From Bacteroides thetaiotaomicron VPI-5482 (lineage in GTDB: Bacteria > Bacteroidota > Bacteroidia > Bacteroidales > Bacteroidaceae), in NCBI RefSeq assembly GCF_000011065.1, contig NC_004663.1, forward strand, positions 1,426,001-1,490,000: a DNA stretch of 64,000 nt, read 5' to 3'. Within the stretch, counting starts at the first letter, position 1; each line of letters starts with the position of its first letter. Below the pieces are notes generated by a model. It saw only the letters and a list, made by a program, of their open reading frames with translations, had not been told where the DNA came from and did not search any database. Positions 1 to 8,741 of the stretch are shown here, piece by piece. The translations under genes and the position numbers were made by a program.

Positions 1-434
1 GTGTGCTGCTGGGACTGATATTCACGTTCATATTCAAACTGCCTATACTCGACTCCATCACAGGACTAATCATCAGCCTCTTTATCATAAAATCTTCGAT
101 TGGCATTTTCATCGATTCGAATGTGGAATTGATGGATGGCGTCAAAGATGTCAATGTGTACAATAAGATATTCGAAGCGGTAGAAACAGTTCCCGGTGCG
201 AGCAATCCACACCGGGTAAGATCAAGAATGATCGGAAATCTTTATATGATTACCCTCGATATCGAGGTAAATCCGCAGATAACCATCACACAGGCCCATC
301 AGATAGCCGACGCTGTGGAGAAAAGCATAAAAAGCTCTATAGACAATGTCTATGATATCTTAGTACACGTGGAACCTGCCGGCGAATGTCAGACAGACGA
401 GAAATTTGGTATTGACAAGGGTATGGTGAATTGA
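1..434 (+). CDS. Cation diffusion facilitator family transporter, C-terminal part
   Basis: The reading frame is already open at the window edge, so the 5' end lies outside. The visible 143 residues begin with a hydrophobic stretch (about 1-30, containing LDSITGLIISLFI), which fits the last membrane helices of cation diffusion facilitator (CDF) transporters. A soluble domain follows with ITLDIEVNPQITITQAH and ILVHVEP, typical of the ferredoxin-like cytoplasmic domain of that family. CDF proteins export divalent metals such as Zn2+, Fe2+ or Mn2+ in exchange for protons. The metal cannot be told from this part. The next gene is convergent and starts its stop codon about 10 bp away. Confidence 0.85.
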   Translation, partial: VLLGLIFTFIFKLPILDSITGLIISLFIIKSSIGIFIDSNVELMDGVKDVNVYNKIFEAVETVPGASNPHRVRSRMIGNLYMITLDIEVNPQITITQAHQIADAVEKSIKSSIDNVYDILVHVEPAGECQTDEKFGIDKGMVN

Positions 435-443
435 CGGAAGGCG

Positions 444-950
444 TTAAGGAGCAAGTATATGCTCCCCCGAAGCTGTTATGATTACTCCACCACAATCACT
501 GACCACCGTCTCGTGCTTTCCATCCGGAGTGACTATGATGGAACCGGTCTGTATGATATGCTTTCCGTCCGTCGTCACACGTATGCGGGCGCTTGTTTCT
601 TCTTTTTCTTTCTTTTCCTTCTTTGCAGATTCCTCCTCTTCCTTATCCTCTATGGCTCTGTTCCGGTCCATACAGCCATTGGTATAATAACTTTTCATCT
701 TAGTCACCCGGTCATCAACGAACCAGATATTAACGACTCCTGCAATACTTGACTCGGAAGTACGAAATTCCAGCATCTCACTCTCTTCGTCAAAACTTCG
801 ATAGCTCGGTTTACCCATAATGGCTATTACTTCTTTAGAAGACATCCCACGTTGGATAATACTCAAATTCTCATAAGTAATTCTGCTTGCATAACAACTG
901 CTGAGCAATATCACCAGCAGCAAAGACATAAGGATTTGACTCTTTTTCAT
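444..950 (-). CDS. Lipoprotein with SmpA/BamE-like domain
   Basis: A 168-residue protein with a lipoprotein signal (residues 1-18, Cys19 in LLSSC). Residues about 25-75 (NLSIIQRGMSSKEVIAIMGKPSYR, then a hydrophobic strand) resemble the SmpA/OmlA/BamE fold, in which a 'GMS..EV...GKP' helix-turn is typical. A strongly charged Glu/Lys stretch (about 100-120) follows, then two similar segments, VTTDGKHIIQTG and VTPDGKHETVV, suggesting a small internal repeat. It is probably anchored in the outer or inner membrane facing the periplasm. Whether it works with the BAM complex is not shown. A well-formed promoter lies upstream. Confidence 0.7.
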   Translation of the reverse strand: MKKSQILMSLLLVILLSSCYASRITYENLSIIQRGMSSKEVIAIMGKPSYRSFDEESEMLEFRTSESSIAGVVNIWFVDDRVTKMKSYYTNGCMDRNRAIEDKEEEESAKKEKKEKEETSARIRVTTDGKHIIQTGSIIVTPDGKHETVVSDCGGVIITASGEHILAP

Positions 951-983
951 AATAGGTATAGTTTAGTAGTTTTTTGAATACCC

Positions 984-1015
984 CAAATGTAGTATGAGAA
1001 AATTCCCTTCGCAAA
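984..1015 (-). promoter_or_regulatory. Bacteroides-type promoter for the 444-950 lipoprotein gene
   Basis: On the minus strand a -33 box TTTG (1012-1015) is separated by 20 nt from a perfect -7 box TACATTTG (984-991), matching the Bacteroides consensus. The start codon is about 34 nt downstream of the -7 box. Confidence 0.7.
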
Positions 1016-1143
1016 GACTTCTTCCTACTTGCAAATAGGGATTTCCCTATCTATGAAAAACGACAGGTATAATCTACAACTACTAACATTTCTTCTCTCA
1101 ACTATCCTATTGGCTTATCTATCATACCGTCCGCCACAGAGAA

Positions 1144-1377
1144 TCAATGACTGCATACCTTACTGATATCGACCGTAAATTCCTCACCGGCAGGCATGAA
1201 CTTCCCTTTTCGTTTAAGAAATCCGATCAGTTCGTCTACTTCCATATTATCTGCCGAACAAGTATAAAAACGCTGATGTTCGCCAAACTTCTCTACGATT
1301 GCAGCCCTCAGAGATGCCTCAGTATAACTATTTCCCTCCATCATGTGAAGGACTTCGTGTGCATGTAACTGTTCCAT
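1144..1377 (-). CDS. YecH-like (DUF2492) putative metal-binding protein
   Basis: A 77-residue protein beginning MEQLHAHEVLHMM, the hallmark His-rich start of the YecH/DUF2492 family, followed by SYTEASLRAAIVEKFGEHQRFYTCSAD and a C-terminal Cys-His pair. The His and Cys residues suggest metal binding, but no reaction is known to me. It is a stand-alone gene with a -7-like box TATCTTTG at 1394-1401. The length is usual for the family. Confidence 0.8.
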   Translation of the reverse strand: MEQLHAHEVLHMMEGNSYTEASLRAAIVEKFGEHQRFYTCSADNMEVDELIGFLKRKGKFMPAGEEFTVDISKVCSH

Positions 1378-1393
1378 AATCTATTTTTTTCTG

Positions 1394-1401
1394 CAAAGAT
1401 A
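1394..1401 (-). promoter_or_regulatory. -7 box upstream of the YecH-like gene
   Basis: TATCTTTG on the minus strand matches TAnnTTTG exactly, 17 nt before the ATG. No clear TTTG at the expected -33 distance. Confidence 0.4.
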
Positions 1402-1522
1402 AGTACGGCGTACAGATTAAAACTGTAACATATGATACAGAAGCAAGAAAAAAAGAATCATTAACAATGGCATCCCCTATATACATTGCCGAAGAAAGTA
1501 GCTGAATATTTTTCCTTTTTTA

Positions 1523-1554
1523 TTCGCAGTATTCGGTAATTTCATTTATATTTG
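1523..1554 (+). promoter_or_regulatory. Promoter for the DUF3298 lipoprotein gene
   Basis: TTCG (1523-1526, 3 of 4 to TTTG), a 20-nt spacer, then a perfect TATATTTG (1547-1554). It places the transcript start near 1560, so the open frame beginning at 1552 cannot be translated from its first codon. This supports the ATG at 1603. Confidence 0.6.
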
Positions 1555-1602
1555 TCGATAGTGATAGATATGATCAATGTTGAATTTATAGAAAAAACGA
1601 GT

Positions 1603-2454
1603 ATGAAAAAACAATATGTCAGTCTGCTTGCGGTTATACTTTCGGTAAGCGGCTTTTTGTTTTCTTGTCATGACAAGATGAACAAAAACACGGGAGCATT
1701 ACAATTCGATAGTATACAGGTTAACGAGACGGCACACCTCTTTAATGACACCGCCAAACCCGCGTGCAATATTATCATCAACTTCGCCTATCCCGTCAAG
1801 TCATCGGATGATATGCTGAAAGACAGTCTGAACGCTTACTTCATCTCCGTCTGCTTCGGAGACAAATATATCGGCGAAAAACCGGAGGCGGTAGTGAAGC
1901 AATACGCCAAGAATTACATTGACGAGTATCGCCACGATCAGGAGCCGATGTACGCCGAAGACGAAAAGAATAAAGAAAGCGATGCAGTGGTAGGCGCATG
2001 GTACTCCTATTACAAGAGCATCGAAAGCCACGTGCAACTATATGAGAAAGACCTGCTAGTATACCGCGTTGACTACAACGAATATACCGGAGGCGCACAC
2101 GGTATGTATATGTCGACTTTCCTGAACATGGATCTCACTCTGATGCGTCCGCTCCGCCTCGATGATATTTTTGTAGGCGACTTCCAGGAAGCCCTGACAG
2201 ATCTGATCTGGAACCAGCTGATGGCCGACAACAAAGTGACTACGCACGAAGCGCTGGAAGACATGGGGTATGCTTCGACCGGAGACATCGCCCCGACAGA
2301 GAACTTTTATCTGAGTAAAGAAGGTATCACCTTCTACTATAATATATACGACATCACGCCGTATTCGATGGGCCCTGTCAAAGTCACCATTCCATACTCT
2401 ATGATGGAACATCTGCTGGGCAGCAACCCAATTCTCGGAGATCTGAAAGATTAA
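1603..2454 (+). CDS. DUF3298 (RsiV-like) domain lipoprotein
   Basis: A secreted lipoprotein of 283 residues. I chose the ATG at 1603 because it gives MKKQYVSLLAVILSVSG with a lipobox at Cys22 (FLFSC), and because the promoter box ends at 1554. The C-terminal half carries YTGGAHGMYMSTFLNMD, typical of the DUF3298 domain, which is also found in the extracellular part of the anti-sigma factor RsiV and in many Bacteroides lipoproteins. Its ligand or role is unknown. It probably faces the periplasm or cell surface. It is separated by about 110 bp from rsmG and may be its own unit. Confidence 0.8.
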   Translation: MKKQYVSLLAVILSVSGFLFSCHDKMNKNTGALQFDSIQVNETAHLFNDTAKPACNIIINFAYPVKSSDDMLKDSLNAYFISVCFGDKYIGEKPEAVVKQYAKNYIDEYRHDQEPMYAEDEKNKESDAVVGAWYSYYKSIESHVQLYEKDLLVYRVDYNEYTGGAHGMYMSTFLNMDLTLMRPLRLDDIFVGDFQEALTDLIWNQLMADNKVTTHEALEDMGYASTGDIAPTENFYLSKEGITFYYNIYDITPYSMGPVKVTIPYSMMEHLLGSNPILGDLKD

Positions 2455-2567
2455 ACAGCTATTAAAAGATTGAACACCAATGAATATCCTGTTGTTATTG
2501 CCCCGTGTGATGCAGAAGGATATTCATTTCACTTATAAATCAAAATTCACCATTCAAAATACTTAAA

Positions 2568-3188
2568 GTGGAAATCATACTGAAATATTTTCCGGATCTG
2601 ACGGAAGAGCAGCGTAAACAGTTTGCCGCTCTATACGACCTCTACATCGACTGGAATGCGAAAATCAACGTTATCTCCCGCAAAGACATCGAAAATCTGT
2701 ACGAGCATCATGTTCTCCATTCATTAGGCATCGCCAAAGTGATTCAATTCCGTCCCGGAACCAAGGTCATGGATTTGGGTACAGGAGGAGGATTTCCCGG
2801 CATTCCGCTCGCCATCCTGTTCCCCGAAACCAAGTTTCATCTGGTAGACAGCATCGGCAAGAAAGTACGTGTGGCGACAGAAGTGGCCAATGCCATCGGA
2901 CTGAAAAACGTCACTTTCCGTCATGCCCGTGCCGAAGAGGAAAAACAACTGTTCGACTTCGTCGTGAGCCGTGCCGTAATGCCTTTGGCGGATCTGATCA
3001 AGATCATCAAAAAGAACATTTCCCCCAAGCAGCAGAATGCTATGCCCAACGGACTGATCTGTCTCAAAGGAGGCGAACTGGAGCATGAAACGATGCCGTT
3101 CAAGCATAAAACAGTCATCCACAGCCTGAGCGAAAACTTCGAGGAAGAGTTCTTTGAAACAAAGAAGGTAGTATATTCACAAATATAG
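2568..3188 (+). CDS. rsmG: 16S rRNA (guanine527-N7)-methyltransferase RsmG
   Basis: Methylates N7 of G527 in the 530 loop of 16S rRNA using S-adenosylmethionine. The 206-residue length is normal for RsmG (GidB). The SAM-binding motif VMDLGTGGGFPGIPLAI lies at about residues 67-83, and the conserved VVSRAVMPLADLI follows near 140. An N-terminal helical part carries YIDWNAKINVISRKD. The start codon is GTG at 2568, reading MEIILKYFPDLTEEQ. It lies 21 bp before the MBL-fold hydrolase gene and is probably cotranscribed with it. Confidence 0.95.
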   Translation: MEIILKYFPDLTEEQRKQFAALYDLYIDWNAKINVISRKDIENLYEHHVLHSLGIAKVIQFRPGTKVMDLGTGGGFPGIPLAILFPETKFHLVDSIGKKVRVATEVANAIGLKNVTFRHARAEEEKQLFDFVVSRAVMPLADLIKIIKKNISPKQQNAMPNGLICLKGGELEHETMPFKHKTVIHSLSENFEEEFFETKKVVYSQI

Positions 3189-3209
3189 GAATCAGGAGTT
3201 ATCAAAACC

Positions 3210-3848
3210 ATGAAAATAAAGAGATTTGAGTTTAATATGTTTCCCGTAAATTGCTACGTTTTATGGGATGACACAAAAGAGGCGGTTGTCATCGATCCGG
3301 GCTGCTTCTACGAAGAGGAAAAACAAGCACTAAAGAAGTTCATCCTCACCAATGAGTTAACAGTGAAACATCTGCTGAATACTCACTTACATCTGGATCA
3401 CATCTTCGGCAATCCGTTTATGCTGAAAGAGTTCGGTCTGTCGGCAGAAGCCAATAAGGCGGATGAGTTCTGGATCGATGAAGCTCCGAAACAGAGCCGT
3501 ATGTTCGGCTTCCAATTGCAGGAAGAACCGGTTCCGTTGGGGAAATATCTGCATGACGGAGATATCATCACTTTCGGACACACCAAACTGGAAGCAATCC
3601 ATGTCCCCGGACATTCGCCCGGTAGCCTGGTGTATTATTGCAAGGAAGAAAACTGCATGTTCTCCGGCGACGTATTGTTTCAAGGCAGCATCGGTCGTGC
3701 CGATCTGTCGGGTGGCAACTTCGACGAACTGATCGATCATATTTGCAGCCGTTTATTCGTACTTCCCAACGAGACAGTCGTATACCCCGGACATGGTGCG
3801 CCAACGACCATCGGAATGGAGAAGGCAGAGAATCCATTTTTCAGATAA
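3210..3848 (+). CDS. MBL-fold metallo-hydrolase (glyoxalase II-like)
   Basis: A 212-residue metallo-beta-lactamase-fold hydrolase. The metal-binding motif THLHLDH sits at residues 58-64 (His59, His61, Asp63, His64). Further ligands are visible in HVPGHSPGS, FSGDVLF and the C-terminal YPGHG. The pattern is that of YcbL/glyoxalase II-like enzymes that hydrolyse thioesters such as S-lactoylglutathione, but Bacteroides generally lacks glutathione, so the substrate is open. It follows rsmG by 21 bp and precedes gcvP by about 120 bp, with an inverted heptamer repeat between. Confidence 0.88.
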   Translation: MKIKRFEFNMFPVNCYVLWDDTKEAVVIDPGCFYEEEKQALKKFILTNELTVKHLLNTHLHLDHIFGNPFMLKEFGLSAEANKADEFWIDEAPKQSRMFGFQLQEEPVPLGKYLHDGDIITFGHTKLEAIHVPGHSPGSLVYYCKEENCMFSGDVLFQGSIGRADLSGGNFDELIDHICSRLFVLPNETVVYPGHGAPTTIGMEKAENPFFR

Positions 3849-3861
3849 AAAAAAGAATACA

Positions 3862-3949
3862 AGTAATAGGTAATAAGTAACAGGTAATAATCGTAGCTGC
3901 CAGTATATTTATCCGCATGGATATTACTTATTACTTATTATCTATTACT
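3862..3949. repeat. Inverted pair of heptamer arrays (AGTAATA-type)
   Basis: Four 7-bp units AGTAATA/GGTAATA/AGTAACA/GGTAATA (3862-3889) face four units TATTACT/TATTACT/TATTATC/TATTACT (3922-3949). The two 28-nt arms are complementary at 25 positions, with 32 nt between. The same heptamer occurs as nine direct copies at 33731-33793. Confidence 0.75.
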
Positions 3950-3970
3950 TAAAAACATCCCCCATAAATT

Positions 3971-6820
3971 ATGAAAACAGATTTGTTAGCTAGCCGTCAC
4001 ATCGGCATCAATGAAGAAGACACAGCTGTGATGCTCCGCAAAATAGGCGTAGACTCACTGGATGAACTGATCAACAAAACCATCCCTGCCAACATCCGAC
4101 TGAAGGAACCGCTGGCACTGGCCAAGCCGTTGACGGAATACGAATTTGGAAAACACATTGCCGACCTGGCAAGTAAAAACAAACTGTATACGACATACAT
4201 CGGATTGGGGTGGTATAATACGATTACTCCTGCCGTTATCCAACGGAATGTATTCGAAAATCCCGTATGGTATACTTCTTACACGCCTTATCAGACAGAA
4301 GTGTCGCAAGGAAGACTGGAAGCGTTGATGAATTTCCAGACTGCCGTCTGTGACCTCACCGCTATGCCGCTCGCCAACTGCTCACTGCTGGATGAAGCGA
4401 CTGCCGCCGCCGAAGCCGTAACCATGATGTATGCTCTGCGTTCGCGTACCCAGCAAAAAGCAGGTGCCAACGTAGTCTTTGTGGACGAAAACATCTTCCC
4501 GCAGACCTTGGCAGTAATGACCACACGTGCCATTCCACAAGGCATCGAATTGCGGGTAGGCAAATACAAAGAGTTTGAACCCTCACCGGAAATCTTCGCC
4601 TGCATCCTGCAATATCCTAACTCCAGCGGTAATGTGGAAGACTATGCCGACTTCACAAAGAAGGCACATGAAGCAGACTGCAAAGTTGCCGTTGCCGCCG
4701 ATATTCTGAGTCTTGCCCTGCTGACTCCTCCGGGAGAATGGGGAGCGGATATCGTATTCGGTACAACACAGCGACTGGGTACACCGATGTTTTACGGCGG
4801 GCCTTCGGCAGGCTACTTCGCCACACGTGACGAGTACAAGCGGAATATGCCGGGACGCATCATCGGATGGTCCAAAGACAAATACGGCAAGCTCTGCTAC
4901 CGAATGGCTTTGCAGACACGCGAACAGCATATCAAACGCGAAAAAGCCACTTCCAATATTTGTACGGCTCAGGCATTACTCGCTACGATGGCAGGTTTCT
5001 ACGCTGTATATCACGGACAGGAAGGAATCAAAACGATTGCTTCGCGTATTCATAGCATCACTGTCTTCCTCGACAAGCAATTAAAGAAATTCGGATATAC
5101 GCAAGTCAATGCACAATATTTCGATACGCTGCGTTTCGAGTTGCCGGAACACGTTTCGGCGCAGCAGATTCGCACGATCGCACTGAGCAAGGAAGTGAAC
5201 CTGCGCTATTATGAAAACGGTGACGTAGGCTTTAGCATCGATGAGACAACGGACATAGCAGCTACGAACGTGCTGCTTTCCATCTTCGCCATTGCCGCCG
5301 GCAAGGATTATCAGAAGGTAGAGGACGTGCCGGAAAAGAGCAATATTGACAAAGCACTGAAACGTACCACGCCTTTCCTCACGCACGAGGTGTTCTCCAA
5401 CTATCATACGGAAACGGAAATGATGCGCTACATCAAGCGTCTGGACCGGAAGGATATTTCATTGGCCCAGTCCATGATTTCCCTCGGATCGTGCACGATG
5501 AAGCTCAACGCAGCCGCTGAAATGCTTCCTTTAAGCCGTCCGGAATTTATGAGCATGCATCCGTTGGTGCCGGAAGATCAGGCGGAAGGATATCGTGAAT
5601 TGATCAGCAATTTGAGTGAGGACTTGAAGGTTATTACCGGATTTGCTGGTGTCAGCCTGCAACCGAACTCGGGTGCTGCGGGAGAATATGCCGGTCTGCG
5701 AGTTATCCGTGCCTATCTTGAAAGCATCGGTCAGGGACATCGCAACAAAATATTGATTCCGGCTTCGGCACACGGTACGAATCCGGCATCTGCCATACAG
5801 GCCGGATTTGAAACCGTCACCTGCGCTTGCGACGAGCAAGGAAACGTGGATATGGGCGACCTACGTGCCAAAGCCGAAGAGAACAAGGAAGCACTGGCTG
5901 CACTGATGATCACCTATCCGTCAACGCATGGTATCTTCGAGACGGAAATAAAGGAAATCTGTGAAATCATCCACGCTTGTGGCGCACAAGTATATATGGA
6001 CGGTGCCAACATGAATGCACAGGTAGGATTGACCAATCCGGGATTTATAGGTGCAGACGTTTGTCACTTGAATTTGCACAAGACATTTGCTTCACCGCAC
6101 GGTGGCGGCGGTCCGGGTGTAGGTCCTATCTGTGTAGCTGAGCATCTGGTTCCATTCTTACCGGGACATTCGATCTTCGGCAGTACGCAAAATCAGGTTT
6201 CCGCAGCTCCGTTCGGCAGTGCGGGTATCTTGCCTATCACATACGGCTACATCCGGATGATGGGTACCGAAGGCTTGACCCAAGCTACTAAAATAGCCAT
6301 TCTCAATGCCAACTATCTGGCTGCTTGTCTGAAAGATACTTATGGCATTGTTTATCGGGGAGCTACCGGTTTCGTAGGACACGAAATGATTTTGGAATGC
6401 CGCAAAGTACATGAAGAAACGGGTATCTCAGAAAATGACATTGCGAAGCGTCTGATGGACTATGGTTATCATGCACCGACTCTCTCTTTCCCTGTTCACG
6501 GCACATTAATGATTGAACCTACCGAAAGCGAAAGCCTGGCGGAGTTGGACAACTTTGTAGACGTCATGCTGAATATATGGAAAGAAATTCAGGAAGTGAA
6601 GAACGAAGAAGCGGATAAGAATGATAATGTGTTAATCAATGCCCCGCATCCGGAATATGAAATTGTGAATGACAACTGGGAACATTCCTACACACGTGAG
6701 AAAGCAGCGTATCCGATAGAAAGTGTGCGTGAGAATAAGTTCTGGGTGAATGTGGCTCGCGTAGACAATACGTTGGGAGACCGGAAATTATTGCCGACCC
6801 GCTACGGAACGTTCGAATAA
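3971..6820 (+). CDS. gcvP: Glycine dehydrogenase (decarboxylating), P-protein
   Basis: P-protein of the glycine cleavage system. It decarboxylates glycine with pyridoxal phosphate and passes the aminomethyl group to lipoylated H-protein. The 949 residues cover both halves of the fused form found in many bacteria and mitochondria. The N-terminal half has RHIGINEEDTAVML and YTPYQTEVSQGRLEALMNFQT. The C-terminal half has SLGSCTMKLNAAAEM and the PLP-lysine motif HLNLHKTFASPHGGGGPG with Lys704. GcvT and GcvH are not in the window, and no glycine riboswitch-like structure was seen upstream. A bidirectional terminator follows at 6857-6893. Confidence 0.97.
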   Translation: MKTDLLASRHIGINEEDTAVMLRKIGVDSLDELINKTIPANIRLKEPLALAKPLTEYEFGKHIADLASKNKLYTTYIGLGWYNTITPAVIQRNVFENPVWYTSYTPYQTEVSQGRLEALMNFQTAVCDLTAMPLANCSLLDEATAAAEAVTMMYALRSRTQQKAGANVVFVDENIFPQTLAVMTTRAIPQGIELRVGKYKEFEPSPEIFACILQYPNSSGNVEDYADFTKKAHEADCKVAVAADILSLALLTPPGEWGADIVFGTTQRLGTPMFYGGPSAGYFATRDEYKRNMPGRIIGWSKDKYGKLCYRMALQTREQHIKREKATSNICTAQALLATMAGFYAVYHGQEGIKTIASRIHSITVFLDKQLKKFGYTQVNAQYFDTLRFELPEHVSAQQIRTIALSKEVNLRYYENGDVGFSIDETTDIAATNVLLSIFAIAAGKDYQKVEDVPEKSNIDKALKRTTPFLTHEVFSNYHTETEMMRYIKRLDRKDISLAQSMISLGSCTMKLNAAAEMLPLSRPEFMSMHPLVPEDQAEGYRELISNLSEDLKVITGFAGVSLQPNSGAAGEYAGLRVIRAYLESIGQGHRNKILIPASAHGTNPASAIQAGFETVTCACDEQGNVDMGDLRAKAEENKEALAALMITYPSTHGIFETEIKEICEIIHACGAQVYMDGANMNAQVGLTNPGFIGADVCHLNLHKTFASPHGGGGPGVGPICVAEHLVPFLPGHSIFGSTQNQVSAAPFGSAGILPITYGYIRMMGTEGLTQATKIAILNANYLAACLKDTYGIVYRGATGFVGHEMILECRKVHEETGISENDIAKRLMDYGYHAPTLSFPVHGTLMIEPTESESLAELDNFVDVMLNIWKEIQEVKNEEADKNDNVLINAPHPEYEIVNDNWEHSYTREKAAYPIESVRENKFWVNVARVDNTLGDRKLLPTRYGTFE

Positions 6821-6856
6821 GAAGAAGCTTTCAAAGGAAATCCGTACATGAAAAAA

Positions 6857-6893
6857 TAAGCCCGGAGCTCAGCAAATGTGAGCTCCGGGCTTA
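6857..6893. terminator. Bidirectional terminator between gcvP and the nitroreductase
   Basis: A perfect 15-bp stem (6857-6871 with 6879-6893, TAAGCCCGGAGCTCA) with a 7-nt loop lies between convergent genes. On the minus strand the stem is followed by TTTTTT, and on the plus strand by the weaker CCTTTGTT. It best terminates the minus-strand nitroreductase transcript. Confidence 0.8.
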
Positions 6894-6900
6894 CCTTTGT

Positions 6901-6953
6901 TAAGCACCGAGCGTATTCCAATAAGCACCGAGCTAAATGAACATAAGAAGCGA
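6901..6953. repeat. Short copy of the AAGCACCGAG repeat family
   Basis: TAAGCACCGAG occurs twice, 21 bp apart (6901-6911 and 6922-6932), followed by CTAAATGAACATAAGAAGCG. The spacing and core closely match the 22-bp tandem array at 35679-35810. Confidence 0.6.
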
Positions 6954-7022
6954 CTCCGAAACCTTACGGTTATCATGCTGCTCTTCATTCCATTCCATGT
7001 TTGTCGAAAACATAGTCTGGTT

Positions 7023-7592
7023 CTATCTGACAACAGTCACTGTTCCGGCTTTTACCATTTTCTCCCTTAGTGAGATTTTAGGATCAGCATATCCTAAAGC
7101 TACACAGCCATATACTTTATGATTCTCCGGTACACCCAAAGAACTTATAAATTCACGAACTTCGGGATCATCGCAAGTCGTACCCAACTGATTGATCCAG
7201 CAAGATCCGATTCCCAGAGAATGGGCAGCCAAAAACATATTCTCAATCGCGCAGGCACAATCCATGCCGGCCCACCATTGAGTGGGTTCGTTGGACACGA
7301 TCACCAAAGTCGGGGCATGATAATAACAGCAATACGCCTTGCTATGACCACGTTCCTGTAATTTCGGTTCATCGCTTTTAGCAAAAGCGCCTTTAATCCG
7401 TTCATTCAATTCTGCCAGTTTATCTGCATTCTGAATAGCGGTAAAATGCCATGTCTCCAAATGCATCCCACTGGGTGCAAAAGTGGCAGCTTCCAGAATA
7501 GCCTGTAAGTCTTCTTCCGAAACTTGCCGGTCAGTATAAGCCCGTACACTACGACGTGCTTTGATATTTTCTAAAACTTCATTCGTTTTCAT
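7023..7592 (-). CDS. Nitroreductase family protein
   Basis: An FMN-dependent oxidoreductase of 189 residues. The N-terminal KARRSVRAYTDRQVSEEDL (about 11-29) is the FMN-phosphate-binding start of the nitroreductase fold. ATFAPSGMHLETWHF and IENMFLAAHSLGIGSCWI are further family signatures. The substrate is unknown; relatives reduce nitroaromatics, quinones or flavins with NAD(P)H. It is the last gene of a minus-strand group, 42 bp downstream of the HpaII-family gene. A strong terminator follows at 6857-6893. Confidence 0.93.
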   Translation of the reverse strand: MKTNEVLENIKARRSVRAYTDRQVSEEDLQAILEAATFAPSGMHLETWHFTAIQNADKLAELNERIKGAFAKSDEPKLQERGHSKAYCCYYHAPTLVIVSNEPTQWWAGMDCACAIENMFLAAHSLGIGSCWINQLGTTCDDPEVREFISSLGVPENHKVYGCVALGYADPKISLREKMVKAGTVTVVR

Positions 7593-7634
7593 ATACTATA
7601 TTTACTATACTTACAACTCGTTCACCACTTGCAT

Positions 7635-8720
7635 TTATCGTTTTACCAATCCGATCTTTGCATTCAGTTTGAAGTAATACGTACCGTTCTCTCTTTCCAA
7701 AAAGCCGTATTTGTCCTTATCCAGAGAACCTTTCTCCAAACGGGTATTCAAGAACAGGAAGTCCTCCATAACCGGTTTCTCTGACTTGTGATAGCAAAGA
7801 ACTTCCCCACTCCCATCCATCAACAGGATACCTTCAACAGCCGAATCCTGTCCAGTATATATCTTTGCCGGACGCATACCCAAGGCTAATGCCATCAGGA
7901 ATTGCTTCACTTTAAACTCATAGAAACCATGTTTGTTTACCAATTCATCTTTTATTTTCAACGGGTTCATCTGTTTGATTACTTCCGTCAGTTCACTGAT
8001 ACGGGTGATGTCGTCCAAGTGCATGATGCGCACCATTTCTGTCAGCACACGAGGAAAGTGTAAGTCAATCATTAAAAGATTGCTACGGAATACCCGATCT
8101 GCCACGTCCGAGTATTTGAGTACACCACCCAAGCGCTCAATCAGCAACATTCGTTCTGCTACTTCATTAGGGGCTTCCGGCAACGCATTAATCTTATTCA
8201 CCGTAGGTGTTGCAAATTTGACTCCGCTCTGTTCCAGTTTCAAGTTAGCCGCACGGCCTCCGTCCAACAGCGGATTCATAGCACCCAATCGCGAACGAAC
8301 GCTGAACCCGCTCAACGGTGCCTCCGGATGCCAGAAGGCAATATAAAAATCGGTACGATCTTCCGTCTTCGCTTCCAGATCGAAAATTGCGACTTCATCC
8401 AAAAACTCTTCCACTCCATCCGGAGAAGTGACTTCATCCTCCGAAGAGGACTTGACAGCCTGCAAAATCAAATCTGCCACAATCCCAAAATCTTCCCGGG
8501 GAACGAATTTCTCACTATTTTCTCCTTTGATGCGGACCATCTCTTTTTCTATATAGTAGCAGCGTGTTCCGTCATGTTCCTCCCGTTGAATCATTGCAAT
8601 AGGCCAGTCGATTTCTCCTTTCTTTGCCTTAGCCGTACCCAACGTTACTTTTCCTTCTGTCAGCAGACGGAAGAAAGTATACAGTTCACACCATTCTCTT
8701 TTTGTTGCTTCAAATGCCAT
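7635..8720 (-). CDS. HpaII-family restriction endonuclease-like protein
   Basis: A 361-residue protein that I recognise as a member of the HpaII restriction endonuclease family, from the N-terminus (KREWCELYTFFRLLTEGKVTLGTAKAKKGEIDWPI) and overall length near that of HpaII (about 358). HpaII cuts CCGG and is normally paired with a C5-cytosine methyltransferase. No methylase gene lies anywhere in the window. The neighbours are a YigZ-type protein 21 bp upstream and a nitroreductase 42 bp downstream, in what looks like one operon. Acidic residues in SVRSRLGAMNPLLDGGRAANLKLEQSGVKFA may form the nuclease core. Family assignment is from memory of the sequence, and activity is unproven. Confidence 0.75.
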   Translation of the reverse strand: MAFEATKREWCELYTFFRLLTEGKVTLGTAKAKKGEIDWPIAMIQREEHDGTRCYYIEKEMVRIKGENSEKFVPREDFGIVADLILQAVKSSSEDEVTSPDGVEEFLDEVAIFDLEAKTEDRTDFYIAFWHPEAPLSGFSVRSRLGAMNPLLDGGRAANLKLEQSGVKFATPTVNKINALPEAPNEVAERMLLIERLGGVLKYSDVADRVFRSNLLMIDLHFPRVLTEMVRIMHLDDITRISELTEVIKQMNPLKIKDELVNKHGFYEFKVKQFLMALALGMRPAKIYTGQDSAVEGILLMDGSGEVLCYHKSEKPVMEDFLFLNTRLEKGSLDKDKYGFLERENGTYYFKLNAKIGLVKR

Positions 8721-8741
8721 ATATTCTTATTTTTCTTTATT

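Noticed and set aside
3849..3970. Glycine riboswitch before gcvP
   Set aside because: The gap holds heptamer repeats and no aptamer-like conserved core.
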